DNA from: JAUWKC01 sp035529895
GTDB lineage: Bacteria > Planctomycetota > Phycisphaerae > Sedimentisphaerales > Anaerobacaceae
DNA: 64,000 nt
Reading direction: 5' to 3'
Assembly (NCBI GenBank): GCA_035529895.1
Contig: DATKVV010000008.1
Location: forward strand, 117,948 to 181,947
The notes under the pieces are model-generated. The model saw only the letters and a program-made list of their open reading frames with translations, ran no database searches and was not told the DNA's origin. Within the stretch, counting starts at the first letter, position 1. Every line of letters begins with the position of its first letter. A program made the position numbers and the translations under genes. Below, piece by piece: positions 1 to 8,847 of this stretch.

Positions 1-2
1 AG

Positions 3-2198
3 CGGCATGGACTCGACATCGTCAACGTGATGGCGCCGAATGGCTCGATAAGTGATAAGTACGGGTGGGGAGATGCGGCCGACCCGGATGCTCAGGCTCT
101 GCTCGGAATGGACCGGTTCGAGGCGCGCGAGGCCATCGTTGAATGGTTCCGGCAGGAAAACCTTCTGGAGGATGTTCGAGAATATACGCACGAAGTAGGA
201 CATAGTTACCGCAGCCACGTCCCTATTGAACCGTATCTGTCCGACCAGTGGTACATAGCGGTCAAAAAGCCCATCGAACATTTCAAAGACAAATCTGGCG
301 AAGGGACCATCGAGGGAACCGATGTACCGGTCAATTCGCTTGCCGGCCTGGCGCTGAAGCCCCTGCTTGACGGCCGCCTGCGGTTCATTCCCGAACGCTA
401 CGCCAGAACATACCAGAGCTGGCTGGAAAACCTCCGCGACTGGCCCATCAGCCGGCAGCTCTGGTGGGGACATCGAATTCCGGTGTGGCGATGCACGGCA
501 CGAACTGGACGAGGGCATCCAAGCAAGACAATACATCCTGACCAGTATCAAATTGAATTACAGATACGCATGGACGACTTTTCAGAACAGATGGGAACGA
601 GTGGGTACCATGTACTTGTCCATCCGAAAAGAGACAAGTTTTTCATTTGTTCATCCAGCAATGACGCGGACGAGGCTTTGAATAAGGTTATAGACTATCG
701 AGACTTCCTCAATTCTTCAGGAGCCGGAGATGGGCAAGAGATACCTACCTTTACCCTCCCTTTCAGCGGGAAGGCATTTACAGCCGCCCGGAAAATCTGC
801 AATATGGTCGCTACTTTCGAGCATGATGAGGATGTCTTGGATACGTGGTTTTCGTCGGCGCTCTGGCCGTTCAGTACGATGGGCTGGCCTGATAACACGC
901 CGGAGCTAAAGATGTTCTATCCTGGTGACGTTCTTTGCACGGCGCGTGAGATTATTACCTTGTGGGTCTCGCGCATGGTGATGATGGGACAATACTGCGC
1001 CGGGGACATTCCATTCAGCGATGTGTTTATCCACGCTATGATACAGGATGGGGAAGGCCGCAAGATGTCCAAGAGCCTCGGCAACGGGATTGACCCGCTG
1101 GTGATTATCGGCAGTCACGGCGCCGATGCGATGCGTTTTACTCTTGCCAGCATGACCACGCAGACCCAGGACGTGCGGATGCCCGTTCAGAAGATGAAGC
1201 TGCCGGACGGAAGGACGGAAAACACCTCGCCCAAGTTTGACTTCGGCCGGAACTTCTGCAACAAGCTCTGGAACGCGTCGCGTTTTGCGCTGATGAATCT
1301 TGAAGGCGTTGAGCCGGACGGATTTGAAAAGGACAAAATGACAGTCACAGACAGGTGGATTCTCTCGCGTCTGGCCAGGACCGCAGCCGCCGTCACAGAG
1401 CAGCTGGATGAGTTTAAGTACAGCGAGCCGATAACCGAGCTTTATCGTTTTTTCTGGAATGATTTTTGCGACTGGTATCTGGAATGGATTAAGCCGCGAA
1501 TGCAGGATGAACAGCAGAAGCCGAGCGCACAAAACGTTTTGGCTTTTGTGCTTGACCAGACGCTCCGTCTGCTGCATCCGTTCGTGCCCTTTATCACCGA
1601 AGGGATATTTCAGAAGCTTAACGAAGTCGTGCCGGCCAGGAAACTTCAAGGGTTGGCTGAGGCGGCGGATGCGGAAGCTCTGGTTATTGCGCAGTGGCCC
1701 CGGGGCCTGGATTGTTTCGTTGATGGCGAGGCAGAAAAGGAGATTTCCATTACCCAAGATGCCGTTCGGGCCATAAGGGACCTCAGAAGCAGATACAACA
1801 TTGCGCCGGCAGTAATGGGCCTAAGCTCGGCAAAGGCGCCGCTTGAAACGGCAAGGCTTCTTGATGCCAATGCTGATTTGATATGCCGTCTGGCGGGCCT
1901 TCGGAGGTTTAGCGCAAGCGTTGATGCTAAGAAGCCCGGAAATGCGGCTACCGCGGTAGTGAACGATATTGAGATTTACGTTCACGATGTAGTTGACGCC
2001 GACGCCGAAAGGCGTAGACTGGAAAAGCAAAAGCAGGAAACAGAAAAGGCCAAACAGGCTGTAGAAGCCAAGCTGAACAATGACAGTTTTGTTGCGAAGG
2101 CCAAGCCGCAAGTGGTGGCTCAGGCCAGGGAGAAGCTGGCCCGGCTATCGGAAAAGCTAAAGACCATTGAAAGAAACCTTTCTCATTTGAAGGGTTGA
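3..2198 (+). CDS. valS: Valine--tRNA ligase, 5'-truncated by window edge
   Basis: Cytoplasmic class I aminoacyl-tRNA synthetase that charges tRNA-Val. The frame is open to the left edge, so the HIGH motif and the N-terminus lie outside the window. Visible hallmarks are WPISRQLWWGHRIPVW in the catalytic domain, DVLDTWFSSALWPFSTMGWP, the KMSKS loop at 1062-1076, an anticodon-binding helical domain, and a C-terminal coiled-coil arm rich in Lys and Glu (about 1990-2190) that is typical of ValRS. Between GHRIPVW and DEDVLDTWFS there are about 112 residues (489-824), where common bacterial ValRS have roughly 35. This is an insertion that looks in-frame and intact. The stop is 21 bp before the BFN-domain gene, so the two are probably cotranscribed. 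Confidence 0.96.
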   Translation, partial: RHGLDIVNVMAPNGSISDKYGWGDAADPDAQALLGMDRFEAREAIVEWFRQENLLEDVREYTHEVGHSYRSHVPIEPYLSDQWYIAVKKPIEHFKDKSGEGTIEGTDVPVNSLAGLALKPLLDGRLRFIPERYARTYQSWLENLRDWPISRQLWWGHRIPVWRCTARTGRGHPSKTIHPDQYQIELQIRMDDFSEQMGTSGYHVLVHPKRDKFFICSSSNDADEALNKVIDYRDFLNSSGAGDGQEIPTFTLPFSGKAFTAARKICNMVATFEHDEDVLDTWFSSALWPFSTMGWPDNTPELKMFYPGDVLCTAREIITLWVSRMVMMGQYCAGDIPFSDVFIHAMIQDGEGRKMSKSLGNGIDPLVIIGSHGADAMRFTLASMTTQTQDVRMPVQKMKLPDGRTENTSPKFDFGRNFCNKLWNASRFALMNLEGVEPDGFEKDKMTVTDRWILSRLARTAAAVTEQLDEFKYSEPITELYRFFWNDFCDWYLEWIKPRMQDEQQKPSAQNVLAFVLDQTLRLLHPFVPFITEGIFQKLNEVVPARKLQGLAEAADAEALVIAQWPRGLDCFVDGEAEKEISITQDAVRAIRDLRSRYNIAPAVMGLSSAKAPLETARLLDANADLICRLAGLRRFSASVDAKKPGNAATAVVNDIEIYVHDVVDADAERRRLEKQKQETEKAKQAVEAKLNNDSFVAKAKPQVVAQAREKLARLSEKLKTIERNLSHLKG

Positions 2199-2219
2199 CA
2201 CGCTAAGGGGGTGGCACAA

Positions 2220-2615
2220 ATGGATGTTGAAGTTGAACTGTCGCGCATAATCATTAACGAAGCGTCCGACCAGCAGATAATCGTTCTGAAAGAGCGCAAT
2301 GGGGACCGCAGCTTCCCTATTGTTATCGGCATAGTTGAGGTCTTTGCAATCGACCGCCGGTTAAAGGGCATCGCACCGCCGCGCCCGATGACGCACGACT
2401 TATTGGGCAATGTAATTGAGAGTCTTGGCGCAAAAATAGAAAAGATAGTGATAAACGACCTGAGACGCCATACGTTTTATGCAAGAATTACCCTGAGTTT
2501 GAACGGTCGAACTATCGAGATTGATTCCCGTCCGTCGGATGCGATTGCGCTGGGGGTTGCTTCCAACACGCCTATTTACGTTGCTGAGCATGTTTTTGAC
2601 AAGACATCCCAGTAA
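2220..2615 (+). CDS. BFN-domain (bifunctional nuclease family, DUF151) protein
   Basis: Small protein of about 131 residues matching the BFN/DUF151 family. Visible family features are LKERNGDRSFPIVIG near the N-terminus, a helix with HDLLGNVIESLGA, and the closing signature SRPSDAIALGVASNTPIYV. Some members have reported nuclease activity, but the physiological role is uncertain. I chose ATG 2220 because a purine-rich AAGGGGG lies about 8 bases upstream. A GTG at 2211 would overlap that ribosome-binding site. The gene follows valS closely, and its 3' end overlaps the convergent lspA by 44 bp. Confidence 0.85.
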   Translation: MDVEVELSRIIINEASDQQIIVLKERNGDRSFPIVIGIVEVFAIDRRLKGIAPPRPMTHDLLGNVIESLGAKIEKIVINDLRRHTFYARITLSLNGRTIEIDSRPSDAIALGVASNTPIYVAEHVFDKTSQ

Positions 2616-3165
2616 AAAGGCTTGAGACAAGCAGCAGGCCGACAGCGGTACAGAGCATGGTGTCTGCCAGATTGAATGCCGGCCAATGTTTTCCCGGCCA
2701 GATTACCACATCAATAAAGTCCCTTACCAAACCATCGTTGAATATTCGGTCGTAAAGGTTGCCACAGACACCCGCGGCGAAAAGTCCGAGGGTGATGTGC
2801 ACCAACTTCTGCCAGCTTCCGCCGAAAAGAAAAACTGCCAAGATGACAATCAACGCGACGACCGAAACCGCGATCAATAAATAACGCTGCCCGGTGGCTA
2901 TCCCGAAGGCGGCGCCTGTGTTCAATGCCGTTACAAGGTTTAACAAGCCGTCGATAAGCGGAAATTTGGCGTCGGGCTGCTCTAACCAGGCAAATACCGC
3001 GCTCTTGGTCCACAAATCCAGAACTATGCCGAGCACCGTTACGGGCCAAAAAAGGGCGTGTGCTTTTAATCCCGGCAGCTTTACATCGGCCATCGCGGTC
3101 ACAAAAGCCCAGCCCCAAACCGGCCGAGTGCTACTTTCATCTCTCTTTGGTTCTGCCACGCTCAA
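2572..3165 (-). CDS. lspA: Lipoprotein signal peptidase (signal peptidase II)
   Basis: Inner-membrane aspartic peptidase that cleaves the signal peptide of prolipoproteins after lipidation. Four hydrophobic segments are visible. The catalytic aspartates sit in the conserved stretches CGNLYDRIFNDGLVRDFIDV and FNLADT, with NTGAAFGI in the first periplasmic loop. The longest frame begins at a TTG (3165) and gives 197 residues. GTG 3159 or ATG 3093 would give about 195 or 173 residues, and the family norm is 160-170, so the N-terminus is uncertain. The adjacent minus-strand gene 3224-4222 encodes a TPR lipoprotein, a plausible substrate. Confidence 0.93.
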   Translation of the reverse strand: MSVAEPKRDESSTRPVWGWAFVTAMADVKLPGLKAHALFWPVTVLGIVLDLWTKSAVFAWLEQPDAKFPLIDGLLNLVTALNTGAAFGIATGQRYLLIAVSVVALIVILAVFLFGGSWQKLVHITLGLFAAGVCGNLYDRIFNDGLVRDFIDVVIWPGKHWPAFNLADTMLCTAVGLLLVSSLFTGMSCQKHAQQRK

Positions 3166-3223
3166 AAATGTGCCAAAATCAAACGACTGTCAATTCGCAG
3201 TCTTCTGCAAAACTCAGCCGTTT

Positions 3224-4222
3224 CTACCTTGAGTACCTTTCTATTAGCTCAATAAGCTTCTCTCGGCGGTCTTGGTCGGGTTTGATCTCTAAAGATATGC
3301 GCCACTGCTGGATCGCTTTTGCCTTGAGCATCCGGTCGTTATCGTTGAGTGCCTTTTGCATGTAGGCAACACCCAGACCTCTGAAGGCCTGCCAATCCTG
3401 CCTGTTTATCTCGACAGCCCTGTTATAACTTTCTATAGCTGCGTCCACATTATTAAGCAGAAGATAGCAGTACCCGAGATATTGATGAGCCAGGCTGTTA
3501 TCGGGCTGGAGCCGTACTGCCGACGTCAGCAGTTCCTTTGCCGGCTCGCAGCGCTTGGTGTTTATGTATGCGACCGCCAGCGAAGTCATCACTTTGGGGT
3601 TGCCGCCATTTATTTCCAGCGAACGCTTGTAGGCGCCAATAGCCTGCTCATAGTCTTTTCTCGAATCGTAAATATCGCCCAGCAGCGACTGGACTTCGCC
3701 CACGTTCGGGTCAATCTGTTGGGCTCGCTGGCCGTATGCCAGGGCGCTGCTGTAGTCCCTCAACTCGTAGAAGCTCCTGGCGGCGTTGACGTGTGCTTCG
3801 AGGTGGTCAGGTTTGATTTGGCAAGCCTTGACGTATGCCTTGACCGCCTGTGCGAATTTTCTCATAATCTGGTAGACCCGTCCGAGATTGAAATAATCCT
3901 TAAAAGACCACGGATTCAGTGCCGTTGCCTTTTCATACGCGGCGGCACTTTTTTCATAATCCTGCATTTGCTGGTAAATCTGACCGAGCAGGGAATAAGC
4001 TAACGAAAAGCGTTTGTCAATTTTTACCGCTGAGTTGAGCTTTTCGATGGCCAGTTGGTTTTCGTTTAGCTCCTGGAGCATTACTGCGTCGACGTACAAG
4101 TCGACCGCTTGCTGCTTCTGGTTGCAGCCGGAGGAAAACAGCAGACTGCAAAGCAGCAGGTAAAAGGCAAAGGGAGCAAGAAAGCTAATTTCCGCCTTGA
4201 CGATTTTGGTGCTCTCAGACAT
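3224..4222 (-). CDS. TPR-repeat lipoprotein
   Basis: A 332-residue protein with an N-terminal hydrophobic stretch ending in a lipobox-like LLFSSGC. It should be lipidated and anchored in an envelope membrane. The rest is about eight tetratricopeptide repeats, seen as recurring A..Y..A...P spacings such as SAAAYEKATALNP and AIGAYKRSLEING. TPR solenoids scaffold protein contacts. No enzymatic domain is visible and the partner is unknown. I chose ATG 4222 because AGGAAAGG precedes it by about 6 bases. An upstream in-frame ATG at 4255 lacks that support. The final C-terminal repeat is less regular. Confidence 0.85.
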   Translation of the reverse strand: MSESTKIVKAEISFLAPFAFYLLLCSLLFSSGCNQKQQAVDLYVDAVMLQELNENQLAIEKLNSAVKIDKRFSLAYSLLGQIYQQMQDYEKSAAAYEKATALNPWSFKDYFNLGRVYQIMRKFAQAVKAYVKACQIKPDHLEAHVNAARSFYELRDYSSALAYGQRAQQIDPNVGEVQSLLGDIYDSRKDYEQAIGAYKRSLEINGGNPKVMTSLAVAYINTKRCEPAKELLTSAVRLQPDNSLAHQYLGYCYLLLNNVDAAIESYNRAVEINRQDWQAFRGLGVAYMQKALNDNDRMLKAKAIQQWRISLEIKPDQDRREKLIELIERYSR

Positions 4223-4392
4223 ATTGCCTTTCCTTCTTGCGTGTTGAAACAACACTGTCGTTATTATTTATAAACATTCACAACTAATTGTTAAGCAGTA
4301 ACCAAATTCTTCGCGATTCTATCAGCTATCGGGGCCGCTGTCAAACAGTTTCGGCGGCGTGCGGGTTTCGCTTAAGGTTTTTTCCTGAATGT

Positions 4393-4421
4393 TTGACATA
4401 ATCGGCGGAGGTTTATACCAT
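4393..4421 (+). promoter_or_regulatory. Predicted sigma70-type promoter for gpmI
   Basis: TTGACA at 4393-4398 (perfect -35) is followed after 17 bases by TACCAT at 4416-4421 (4 of 6 match to the -10). It lies about 80 bp upstream of the gpmI start and is oriented toward it. Sequence match only. Confidence 0.45.
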
Positions 4422-4422
4422 A

Positions 4423-4437
4423 TTCGTCACTGACGAA
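4423..4437. promoter_or_regulatory. Palindrome just downstream of the gpmI promoter, possible operator
   Basis: TTCGTCA C TGACGAA is a perfect inverted repeat with 7-base arms around one base. It abuts the predicted -10 and would cover the likely transcription start. A repressor site is an inference from position. The regulator is unknown. Confidence 0.35.
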
Positions 4438-4501
4438 CGTCGGATGTATAGCTCAACGGGAAACGGCCGGTGTATGACAGAAGATACTACAAAGGGTTTT
4501 T

Positions 4502-6076
4502 ATGGCGAAAGAGAAGGTAATCCTTAAGAACAAGCCGTTTGCTCTGATTATTCGCGACGGATGGGGCTACAATCCGAATCCGGACGAGGACAAATTCAAT
4601 GCTGTCAGGTGTGCCAATACGCCCGTGGACGACATGCTGATGAGCGAGTATCCCCACTGCCTTATTCACACCAGCGGCGTAGACGTGGGCCTGCCGGACG
4701 GAACAATGGGTAACAGCGAAGTGGGACATCAAAATATCGGGGCAGGCCGAATCGTGCCCCAGGAATCCGTACGAATCAGCACCGCCATCCGCGATGGCTC
4801 ATTTTTTACGAATAAAGAGTTTTTGAATTTGATCCAATTCGTCAAGAGTAATAACGGCAAAATGCACGTTATGGGTCTTTGCAGTGATATCGGCGTCCAC
4901 TCCCTGCTGGACCACCTGTACGGCCTGCTTGACCTGGCCAAAAGAAACGATGTGAACAATGTCTTCATTCACGCGTTCACCGACGGGCGCGATTCGCCCC
5001 CGGATAGCGGGGCGGGATACATTGCTGACATTGAGGAAAGGGCGAAAGAGATAGGGGTGGGTAAGATTGCCTCCGTGATGGGCAGATTCTACGCAATGGA
5101 CCGCGACAGCCGATGGGAGCGCGTGCAGAGAGCTTACGAATGCATGAGGATTGGCAAAGGGAGCAAGGCGGCGACTGCAGCGGAAGCCGTGGCGAACAGT
5201 TACGAAAAAGGCGTAACCGATGAGTTCATCGAGCCTGCCTGTATTGTTAATGAGGACAACGAACCAATTGGAACCATCCGTGATGGCGATGGTGTAATAT
5301 TCTTCAATTTCCGCGGCGACCGGCCTCGTGAGATTACGCGGGCCTTCGTGGAAGCGGACTTCAAGGAGTTTCCCCGGTTGGCCAAGCCGAATATATGTTA
5401 CGTTTGCATGACCGAGTACGACGCAACCCTGCCCGCACCGGCGGCATTTCCCAAACCGCCAAAGATGAGGAATATCCTCGGTGCGTACTGGAGCTCTCTC
5501 GGCCTTAAACAGTTTCGTTGCGCCGAGACGGAAAAATATGCTCACGTTACTTTCTTCTTCAACGACTATACGGAAAAGCCCTTTGCCGGCGAAGACAGGC
5601 AGATTGTGCCTTCCCCGCGTGTCCGCACATACGACCTGAAGCCTGAGATGAGCGCTTATGAGGTTACCGACGTTGTACTGCAAAGGCTTGACTCGAACAA
5701 ATATGACGTGGTCGTGGTCAATTTTGCCAATCCGGATATGGTCGGTCACACGGGCGTGCTGCCGGCGGCGATTAAGGCGGCTGAGGCGGTTGATGAATGC
5801 GTCGGCAGGATTCTGGACAAAGTCAAGAGCGTGGGCGGCAGAGCCATAATCACCGCCGACCACGGCAATTTTGAGAAAATGTGGGATACAAAAGAGAATC
5901 AGCCACATACGGCGCACACTATAGGGGATGTGCCGCTGATTGTTTTTGACGAGCGCGGTAAGGGTGCAAATCTGCGGGAAGGCGGCAGATTGGCCGATGT
6001 GGGGCCGACACTGCTGCAAATGATGGAATTGCCTCAGCCCGAGGAAATGACCGGCAAAAGCTTGTTTGAAACCTGA
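4502..6076 (+). CDS. gpmI: 2,3-bisphosphoglycerate-independent phosphoglycerate mutase
   Basis: Cytosolic glycolytic enzyme interconverting 3- and 2-phosphoglycerate through a phosphoserine intermediate with two Mn ions. The 524-residue length matches the family. Visible motifs are the metal-binding RDGWG near residue 19, the catalytic serine (about S72) in GTMGNSEVGHQNIGAGR, HAFTDGRDSPP, FFNFRGDRPREITRAF, NPDMVGHTG and TADHGNFEKMWD near the C-terminus. The start is ATG 4502 behind AAAGGG. The gene appears to stand alone downstream of its own promoter, and mutL begins 87 bp later. Confidence 0.97.
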   Translation: MAKEKVILKNKPFALIIRDGWGYNPNPDEDKFNAVRCANTPVDDMLMSEYPHCLIHTSGVDVGLPDGTMGNSEVGHQNIGAGRIVPQESVRISTAIRDGSFFTNKEFLNLIQFVKSNNGKMHVMGLCSDIGVHSLLDHLYGLLDLAKRNDVNNVFIHAFTDGRDSPPDSGAGYIADIEERAKEIGVGKIASVMGRFYAMDRDSRWERVQRAYECMRIGKGSKAATAAEAVANSYEKGVTDEFIEPACIVNEDNEPIGTIRDGDGVIFFNFRGDRPREITRAFVEADFKEFPRLAKPNICYVCMTEYDATLPAPAAFPKPPKMRNILGAYWSSLGLKQFRCAETEKYAHVTFFFNDYTEKPFAGEDRQIVPSPRVRTYDLKPEMSAYEVTDVVLQRLDSNKYDVVVVNFANPDMVGHTGVLPAAIKAAEAVDECVGRILDKVKSVGGRAIITADHGNFEKMWDTKENQPHTAHTIGDVPLIVFDERGKGANLREGGRLADVGPTLLQMMELPQPEEMTGKSLFET

Positions 6077-6162
6077 GAGCCGACAATTGGCGGATATTTG
6101 TCCATTCAGATTAACTCAAAACTTGATACTCCGGACTCGATTGCTGTCGGCGGGGCAGAACG

Positions 6163-7947
6163 ATGGGCCAAATAGTTGTCCTTGACCAGAATATGGTTAA
6201 CATGATTGCCGCCGGCGAGGTGATTGAAAGGCCCGCCAGCGTGGTCAAGGAGCTGATGGAAAACAGCATCGACGCGGGGGCAACAAGGACATCTTTAGTT
6301 ATGGAGGACGGGGGCCGAAAGCTGATATCGGTGGCTGATAACGGCTGCGGGATGGACGCCGAAGATTTGGCCAGGGCATTTGAGCCGCACGCCACAAGCA
6401 AGGTTAAAACCAGTTCCGACCTGCGGAGTATATCGACCCTCGGCTTCAGAGGCGAAGCGCTGGCAAGCGTCGCTTCGGTCGCACAGGTCAGGGCCGTCAG
6501 CAGAACGAAAGAGTCGCCCGGAGGCAACGGTATTGAGATTGATTGCGGAAACCAGGGCAGTGTCAGCCCATGCAGCGCCGATTACGGCACAACAATCCAG
6601 GTCAGAGACCTTTTCTACAAGCTGCCTGCCAGACGCAAATTCCTCAAAACGGCCAATACCGAGCTAACGCATGTCATTGAGCATTTTACTCGAATCGCAC
6701 TGTCCAGCGACAATCTGGATATGACGCTGAGCCATAACGGCAGGGAGCTTTATCGGCTGCCGGGCAGCCAGGGTCTTCGGCAGCGCATAGCTGAATTGTT
6801 CTGTGCCGAGATTTCACAAGAGTTGATGGAGGCCGAGAGCGACGAAAAGGGGCTGCATATTTTCGCTTTGATGGGCAGACCGTCCATCGCAAGAACCAAT
6901 AACAAATTTCAATACATCTTTCTCAACGGCCGATTTATCCGGGACAAGTTCATCTCGCACGCAATCAGAGAGGCATACCGCGGAACCTTGGAGCCGGACA
7001 GATTCCCTGTCGTTTTTCTGTTTATTCAAATCCCCTGCGAAGACGTTGACGTTAATGTACATCCTACAAAGATTGAGGTTCGTTTTTACAATCCTAATCT
7101 CATTCACTCGCAGATTCTCGGCTGTCTGCGAGAAAAGCTGCTCGGAACGAATCTGGAAACACCTGCAAAACTACCGTTACCGACCAGTGTTCCTGAGCAA
7201 CATGGGGCCGGGTCTGCGGGGCGCTTGCGAAGCCAAAAGATCGCCGACGCAATGGCTGATTTTTTCAAAAAGCACAGACCCGGTCAAAACCGGCAGCAAT
7301 TGGAGCCTAAAGCCCCGGCTGAGAAACGCCAGGCGCCATATCAAACACAGGATACGGAGCAACGACAGCCATACCTTCAAAAGAGCTTCGTGCAGATACA
7401 CGATAGCTTCATAGTCGCAGAAATTGATGACGGATTCGTGATTATCGACCAGCACGCGCTTCACGAGCGCATAATGTATCAGGACTTGTGCAGGCGCCTG
7501 TCGGCCGGCAAACTCGAATCCCAGAGGTTACTGATACCCGAAAGTTTCGAGCTGACCGAGGCGCAGGCCGATGCGGTCGAGGCGAACGCCGAACTGCTCG
7601 AGAAGCTGGGAATTGAGCTTGTGCCGTTCGGACCCCGGACTGCAGCAATACAGGCCTTTCCCGTAATACTGGCGACCGTAGCGCCGCTCGACTTTGTTCG
7701 AGATTTGCTCGACTTGCTCAGCGATGAACAGCTCAGTCTTGATGCAGAAAGACTGCTTGATGAGGTTCTGAATATGGCGGCGTGCAAGGCGGCGGTCAAG
7801 GCGGGCCGGAAGCTTAATGACAGCGAAATAGAGCAACTGCTGGCAGACAGGGAAAGAGTCGAGTATACCAGTCGCTGTCCGCACGGCAGACCCACCGCAA
7901 TAAAATTCTCGATAAATGATTTGGAAAAACAATTCAAGAGAACCTGA
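6163..7947 (+). CDS. mutL: DNA mismatch repair protein MutL
   Basis: ATPase that couples mismatch recognition by MutS to strand incision. The N-terminal GHKL ATPase is clear: AAGEVIERPASVVKELMEN, ADNGCGMD, TSKV and GFRGEAL. After a low-complexity linker (about residues 340-405) comes the dimerisation/endonuclease domain with QAFP, AACKAAVKAG and CPHGRP, the pattern of MutL proteins that carry their own nick-making site. The metal-binding motif DQHAxxExxxxE reads DQHALHERIMYQ (residues 429-440), so the last acidic residue is Gln440. The stop overlaps the next start as ATGA, indicating translational coupling to the importer genes. Confidence 0.97.
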   Translation: MGQIVVLDQNMVNMIAAGEVIERPASVVKELMENSIDAGATRTSLVMEDGGRKLISVADNGCGMDAEDLARAFEPHATSKVKTSSDLRSISTLGFRGEALASVASVAQVRAVSRTKESPGGNGIEIDCGNQGSVSPCSADYGTTIQVRDLFYKLPARRKFLKTANTELTHVIEHFTRIALSSDNLDMTLSHNGRELYRLPGSQGLRQRIAELFCAEISQELMEAESDEKGLHIFALMGRPSIARTNNKFQYIFLNGRFIRDKFISHAIREAYRGTLEPDRFPVVFLFIQIPCEDVDVNVHPTKIEVRFYNPNLIHSQILGCLREKLLGTNLETPAKLPLPTSVPEQHGAGSAGRLRSQKIADAMADFFKKHRPGQNRQQLEPKAPAEKRQAPYQTQDTEQRQPYLQKSFVQIHDSFIVAEIDDGFVIIDQHALHERIMYQDLCRRLSAGKLESQRLLIPESFELTEAQADAVEANAELLEKLGIELVPFGPRTAAIQAFPVILATVAPLDFVRDLLDLLSDEQLSLDAERLLDEVLNMAACKAAVKAGRKLNDSEIEQLLADRERVEYTSRCPHGRPTAIKFSINDLEKQFKRT

Positions 7948-8843
7948 TGAATAAATGGTGGTGGATATTGGTGATGACCCTGTGCTGGATGGCGGCGGGA
8001 GTGGCAATGTTTGGCTTTTCGCCGGACCGGAATCGCGTCTACGGTTCCGTTGTGGGCGGCACCGACAGAATCGTTTCAATGGCGCCTAACCTTACGGAGA
8101 TACTTTTTGCCGTGGGAATAGGGCAAAAAGTTGTCGCGGTCTCCAATGACAGCGACTACCCTCCGGAAGCAGGCGGTAGAAATAAGGTGGGGTCCTTCTG
8201 GCAGCCGAATATTGAAGCGGTGATTGCGGCAAAGCCGGACCTTGTGATTACCCTCGGATTCGGTCAGCAAAGGAATCTCGCACACCGCTTGAACAGAATT
8301 GGTTATAACACGTTGACTGTCAATATGGAAAAGGTGGGTGACCTTTTCGATGCAATCGGAAAAATCGGGGAGGCGACCGGCGCGGAATTGCAGGCCGGCA
8401 CATTAGTGGCTGATATAAAGAACAGGCTGAATAACCTCTCAACTCTGGTTGGAGCAAAAGACAGGGTCAGAGTGCTTTATGTCGTTCAGCGAGAGCCGTT
8501 GCGTGCAGCCGGCCGTGATACGTTCATTAATGAGATTATCGAACTGGCCGGCGGTGAAAATGCGATTGGTCCGACTGTATATAAGTATCCGCCGGTAGGC
8601 GCCGAGCAAGTAATTGCCTGCCGTCCGGAAGTTATAATTGAGCCTGTGATGGGGCAAGAGGATTTGGTCGGCCAGCAGACTAAGGCGATTCAATATTGGA
8701 GCAAGTTCGAGAATCTCCCTGCAGTCAGAAACAGACGAATTTATGTCATAAACGGCGACGCGGTGTCGCGCCTTGGACCGAGACTGTATGAGGGGACAGA
8801 AACGATTGCCCGATGTTTAAGGCCGGAGCTTTTTGCCAATTGA
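7947..8843 (+). CDS. Cobalamin/metal-chelate ABC importer, substrate-binding protein (BtuF/FhuD-like)
   Basis: A 298-residue exported protein with an N-terminal hydrophobic signal or anchor (WWWILVMTLCWMAAGVAMFG). It has the two-lobed helical-backbone receptor fold of class III binding proteins: RIVSMAPNLTEILFAVG opens lobe 1, then SNDSDYPPEA, NIEAVIAAKPDLVITLG, a long backbone helix, and VYVINGDAVSRLGPRL at the end. It is the first of three coupled genes forming a BtuFCD/FecBCD-type importer. Cobalamin is the best guess from KVVAVSNDSDYP-type lobe 1 residues, but heme or siderophore cannot be excluded. No TonB receptor or cobalamin riboswitch is visible nearby. Confidence 0.85.
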   Translation: MNKWWWILVMTLCWMAAGVAMFGFSPDRNRVYGSVVGGTDRIVSMAPNLTEILFAVGIGQKVVAVSNDSDYPPEAGGRNKVGSFWQPNIEAVIAAKPDLVITLGFGQQRNLAHRLNRIGYNTLTVNMEKVGDLFDAIGKIGEATGAELQAGTLVADIKNRLNNLSTLVGAKDRVRVLYVVQREPLRAAGRDTFINEIIELAGGENAIGPTVYKYPPVGAEQVIACRPEVIIEPVMGQEDLVGQQTKAIQYWSKFENLPAVRNRRIYVINGDAVSRLGPRLYEGTETIARCLRPELFAN

Positions 8844-8847
8844 AGTT

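Noticed and set aside
906..1757. 283-codon minus-strand frame
   Set aside because: Antisense shadow of valS.
4799..6019. 406-codon minus-strand frame
   Set aside because: Antisense shadow of gpmI with no recognisable motif.
7947..8843. Cobalamin riboswitch before the importer genes
   Set aside because: The binding-protein gene overlaps mutL by its start, leaving no leader. No B12-box was seen.
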